Shown one piece after another: positions 61,486-64,000 of a stretch of DNA of 64,000 bases. Location: the NCBI GenBank assembly GCA_963924555.1, contig OZ004584.1, positions 186,001-250,000 on the forward strand. The letters are read 5' to 3'. Both the position numbers and the translations under genes were made by a program. Source of the stretch: Crambe crambe (Eukaryota > Porifera > Demospongiae > Poecilosclerida > Crambeidae). Numbering within the stretch: the stretch's first letter is position 1; each line of letters starts with the position of its first letter. A model generated the notes under the pieces. It ran no database searches and had not been told where the DNA came from. It saw only the letters and a list, made by a program, of their open reading frames with translations.

Positions 61486-62231
61486 GTTCAATGGAGAGAA
61501 TTTCCTCTCTGTTTGAATTGCATTATAGTGATGTGATGTCTACCACTATTGTAACACCAGCACACAATGGCGGTATCAATACACCACACATATGCTCACT
61601 ACGAGACTTTGATGTGGCTAATGCTGTAACACGATAAGGAACAATATTGACCTCAAATATGATTCAAGATGGAATGTGTAACATCCCCTTAAAACACTTT
61701 GTAATAGGAGATATCATATTTCTATGACTAATACATTGAGCCAAAAAATGTGTATATTAGCCGATAGTGTTCACCCAATGGTGGGGGGTGATATGGTGAT
61801 CTATCTAGGTTTGTAAATAAATATATGAGCATAAAAGTGTCAAAGGTCAGCCTCTAGAACCTCTGGCTCGATCTGCAAGCATTGGAGCTCCTTCTATTGT
61901 GTGTAGTTGCAATTGAATTCACCCTGAATACTAACTGCTAAAAACGTTTCTGTAACCAATATACTGTCAAGCATTATACAAATGTCTCTAGATCACGTGA
62001 GACTGGTATGGATTCCAGCTGTGGCACTACTTCGTTTGTAGTTTCTGTCAAACATTCTTTGCATAATTACCACTTGAAGCCAGCCATGTGTCCTGTCTCC
62101 GTACTGCATGTGTTTACTGCTTGCTTCAAGTATCAAGTGTGTGTTAATTAAACTCTGAGTCACTTATAATTATAGCATTAAGAGCTGGTCGAGTGGATGG
62201 TGCTAATAGACGTGTTAATATATTGTGCATG

Positions 62232-62352
62232 TTCAGGGAAGGACAAAGGAAAGGGGGAAAAGGGAGGATGGGGGAGGAGGAGGAAAGGGGAAGAGGAGGG
62301 GAGGAGAGAGGGGGAGGGGAGGGGAGGGGAGAAAAGGGAGGAGGAGGGAAGG
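62232..62352 (+). repeat. GGGGA purine tract before an unrecognised gene
   Basis: About 120 bp of G/A repeats ending about 55 bp before the start codon at 62406. Here the sense strand is purine, unlike the intronic tracts. Confidence 0.85.
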
Positions 62353-62405
62353 ATAATATTTTTCATAATTTATTATTCTGTTAATTAGATTAATACCACC
62401 TGATC

Positions 62406-63953
62406 ATGCCGGAGTTTCGTTTTCGCCGGAAGAAGCAGAATCGACGTAACACTCTCCATGACCCAGACGAGACAGCCAAGCAGATAAAAGACGCCAAGAA
62501 ACTGGTTGAACCAGTTCCAGACTCTCCACAGGATGAGCCCAAAGTTCCTCCGAAAAATGGGGGCGTATTGAGGGTGGGGCTTGAGAAGAAGCCTAGTCTG
62601 GATAAGCGGAGAAGCAGTTTCATTCAAGAAAGGGAGAAATTCTTTGAGCTGTTGAAGACGAAGTATCCTGAGCAGGCCAGTTCACTGGAAGTGGGGGACT
62701 TAGACAGGGAAGAGGAAATGGGTGTGGTTGGGGGAGGAGATCTGTCCATCTTCAAAAAGGATAAACCACTTGTGAGTATTAAGATTAATTTTTTGATAAT
62801 CCCCAACCTGTGAAATGAGTCCAGTCTGCTAATTCCAGTGAAAAGTTAATCTAGGCATCATGCTGAATGGTTGGATTCACATTTGAGTGTTATTGTTCTT
62901 GTGAAAAATTTTTCACAAGTCTATAGCTTTGGTAAATTTGTTCAAATTTTTTGTGACCAATTTAGGTTTTAATGTTCAAAAGTGAACCTAGGCATCATTC
63001 TGAATGGTCTCGCAAAAAAATTTCCCAAGTGTATACCTGGTCCCTTTCCTCGAGCCTATCACATATTATATTAATTATTGTTCCTCCATGCTGCTATGAC
63101 AGGTGAATGGCCACACCCCCAGTGGCCACTCCCCCAGTGACACAGGGAAGAGGAGCAGTGTGGAGGATGACAAGACTGAAGATGAGGACGTCAGCACTAA
63201 GACAGAGAGTCCCTCAAACTGTTCCCCCATCACATCCTCAAGTCGTTTCGGGGGTAAGCAATTATGTAGTCATGACTCTGAGTATAAATCATGAGAAAAC
63301 ATTTTTATAAAGGTCCTTTCAATTACACAATCTTTTTTTCTTTCTTATAGTTGTTTTGATTTCACAGTATTCTTCCTTCAGCATAAGGATTAGTTAGTCC
63401 ATGCTATGAGATAAACCGAACCCCTAAATGTGGACTCCCTAAAATCCAAAAAAAAAATACACTTTTTGGGATCCTAATTATTAACCACCCCTTATTAATC
63501 CACCCCTTATTAAGGACACCTCCTTAATCAGGACATTTATTACTGGTCCCAAAAGTATCCACATTTAAAGGATTCACTGTATATAGCTGCCATAAAGCAG
63601 GCATGGAGGGTTGCTAAGCAGCACCTGTGTGAATGTTTACTGCACTTCCAGTGAATTCACTCCATGAATGTCTTCAGGAGTGAAATATTCATAGCCTCTC
63701 CACTTGTGTGCCTCGTGAATATCATCAAGTCTAGCCCATAGCAGTGGCGGCATACCACAGCTCTTTGACTAATCTTTTTTTTTAATGTGAAAAAAAAACA
63801 ACACTGAACATTCCTTCCTGATCCCCCCACAATGTGCCATTACTTAGTAGAGCTGTTAGCTGATAAAACTAGTAGGGAAAATGCAAAGCATTATGGCAAG
63901 CAAAGCTTTAACCAATGACATCACTGTATTGCAGAGGACAGAACTGGAAGAAC
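62406..63953 (+). CDS. Unrecognised basic, Ser-rich protein, 5' exons (partial, runs off the window)
   Basis: Proposed exons are 62406-62771, 63103-63253 and 63935-63953, with matching phases (0, 1, 2). It begins MPEFRFRRKKQNRRNTL, strongly basic, with a RRNTL phosphosite-like motif, then Pro/Lys/Glu-rich sequence, KRRSSF, a short possibly helical stretch (REKFFELLKTKYPEQ) and a Ser/Thr/Asp/Glu-rich exon 2. No transmembrane segment or known domain is visible. It reads like the disordered N-terminus of a larger signalling or cytoskeletal protein. The family was not recognised. The frame is open at the last exon, so the gene continues past 64000. Confidence 0.6.
62838..63010 (+). repeat. Dispersed repeat family R2, copy 3
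   Basis: Contains TAGGCATCATGCTGAATG, CACATTTGAGTGTTATTG and TTCAAAAGTGAACCTAGG, shared with 27610-27770. It is in intron 1 of the unrecognised gene. Confidence 0.65.
63405..63585. repeat. R1-like repeat, diverged copy
   Basis: Contains ACCACCCCTTATTAATCCACC, AAGGACACCTCCTTAATCAG and GGATTCACTGTA, resembling the R1 family ends. It is in intron 2 of the unrecognised gene. Confidence 0.45.
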
Positions 63954-64000
63954 GTACGTATGATATATATTTATAATAGCACCCTCTCATTCGATCCCCT

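Larger units (their letters stand above)
57271..62405. other. Large non-coding interval
   Basis: About 5 kb without a recognisable exon. It contains CA/TG repeats (about 59415-59510), a C-rich stretch (60320-60400), a MITE-like inverted repeat (61325-61485) and a purine tract (62232-62352). Small open frames here lack conserved motifs. Confidence 0.6.

Overview
This is a 64 kb piece of an animal nuclear genome, read from gene content (DDX42, DBF4, mitochondrial ATP synthase beta, spartin, ARL5, MAPKAPK5), GT-AG introns, NRF1-like and CRE promoter motifs, and chondroitin-synthase-type Golgi glycosyltransferases. Short introns, very tight gene spacing, AT-rich spacers full of GCTAGC runs and many tiny foldback elements suggest an early-branching metazoan. 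A demosponge is my best guess, but this is inference and no species is claimed.

Region 1 (1-34.5 kb) is a cluster of eight chondroitin-polymerase-family genes. I call them P0 (1-281, + strand, partial), A (467-3477, +), B (3930-7333, +), C (9279-10709, -), D (12770-15061, -), E (15199-20243, +), F (20530-23009, +) and G (29682-34507, -). DDX42 (23466-29538, -) sits between F and G. A bifunctional chondroitin synthase has an N-terminal fringe-like GlcA-transferase domain with a DDD motif and a C-terminal GalNAc-transferase domain with DVD and GWGGED motifs. No gene here keeps both. A and G keep the GlcA-transferase motif and have lost the GalNAc-transferase motif. B, D and F show the reverse. 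C has only the GalNAc-transferase domain, E has lost both motifs, and P0 stops before the GalNAc-transferase domain. The locus looks like a set of complementary half-enzymes and pseudoenzymes that could assemble as heteromers. This is the most interesting system in the window.

Region 2 (35.3-46.0 kb) holds, on the - strand, an SDR/retinol-dehydrogenase-like gene, a small secreted protein resembling an MRH (mannose-6-phosphate receptor homology) domain, and DBF4 (regulatory subunit of CDC7 kinase). DBF4 is head-to-head with ATP5F1B on the + strand.

Region 3 (46-57.3 kb, + strand) holds a tandem spartin duplication (the first copy has lost its MIT domain), a complete ARL5 small GTPase, a 319-bp direct repeat and an intronless MAPKAPK5 kinase ORF with a cluster of CRE sites upstream. 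Region 4 (57.3-64 kb) is mostly non-coding, then the 5' exons of an unrecognised basic, phospho-rich protein that runs off the window.

Mobile DNA is almost all MITE-like: a 134-bp element with a 6-bp target duplication, an 81-bp perfect hairpin with an 11-bp duplication and a matching empty site in the paralogous spartin unit, a TIR family in introns of two cluster genes, and several dispersed families. Several introns carry CCCCT/GGGGA expansions directly at their acceptors. Exon coordinates come from reading frame, splice motifs and phase bookkeeping by eye. They are self-consistent, but no transcript data were used.
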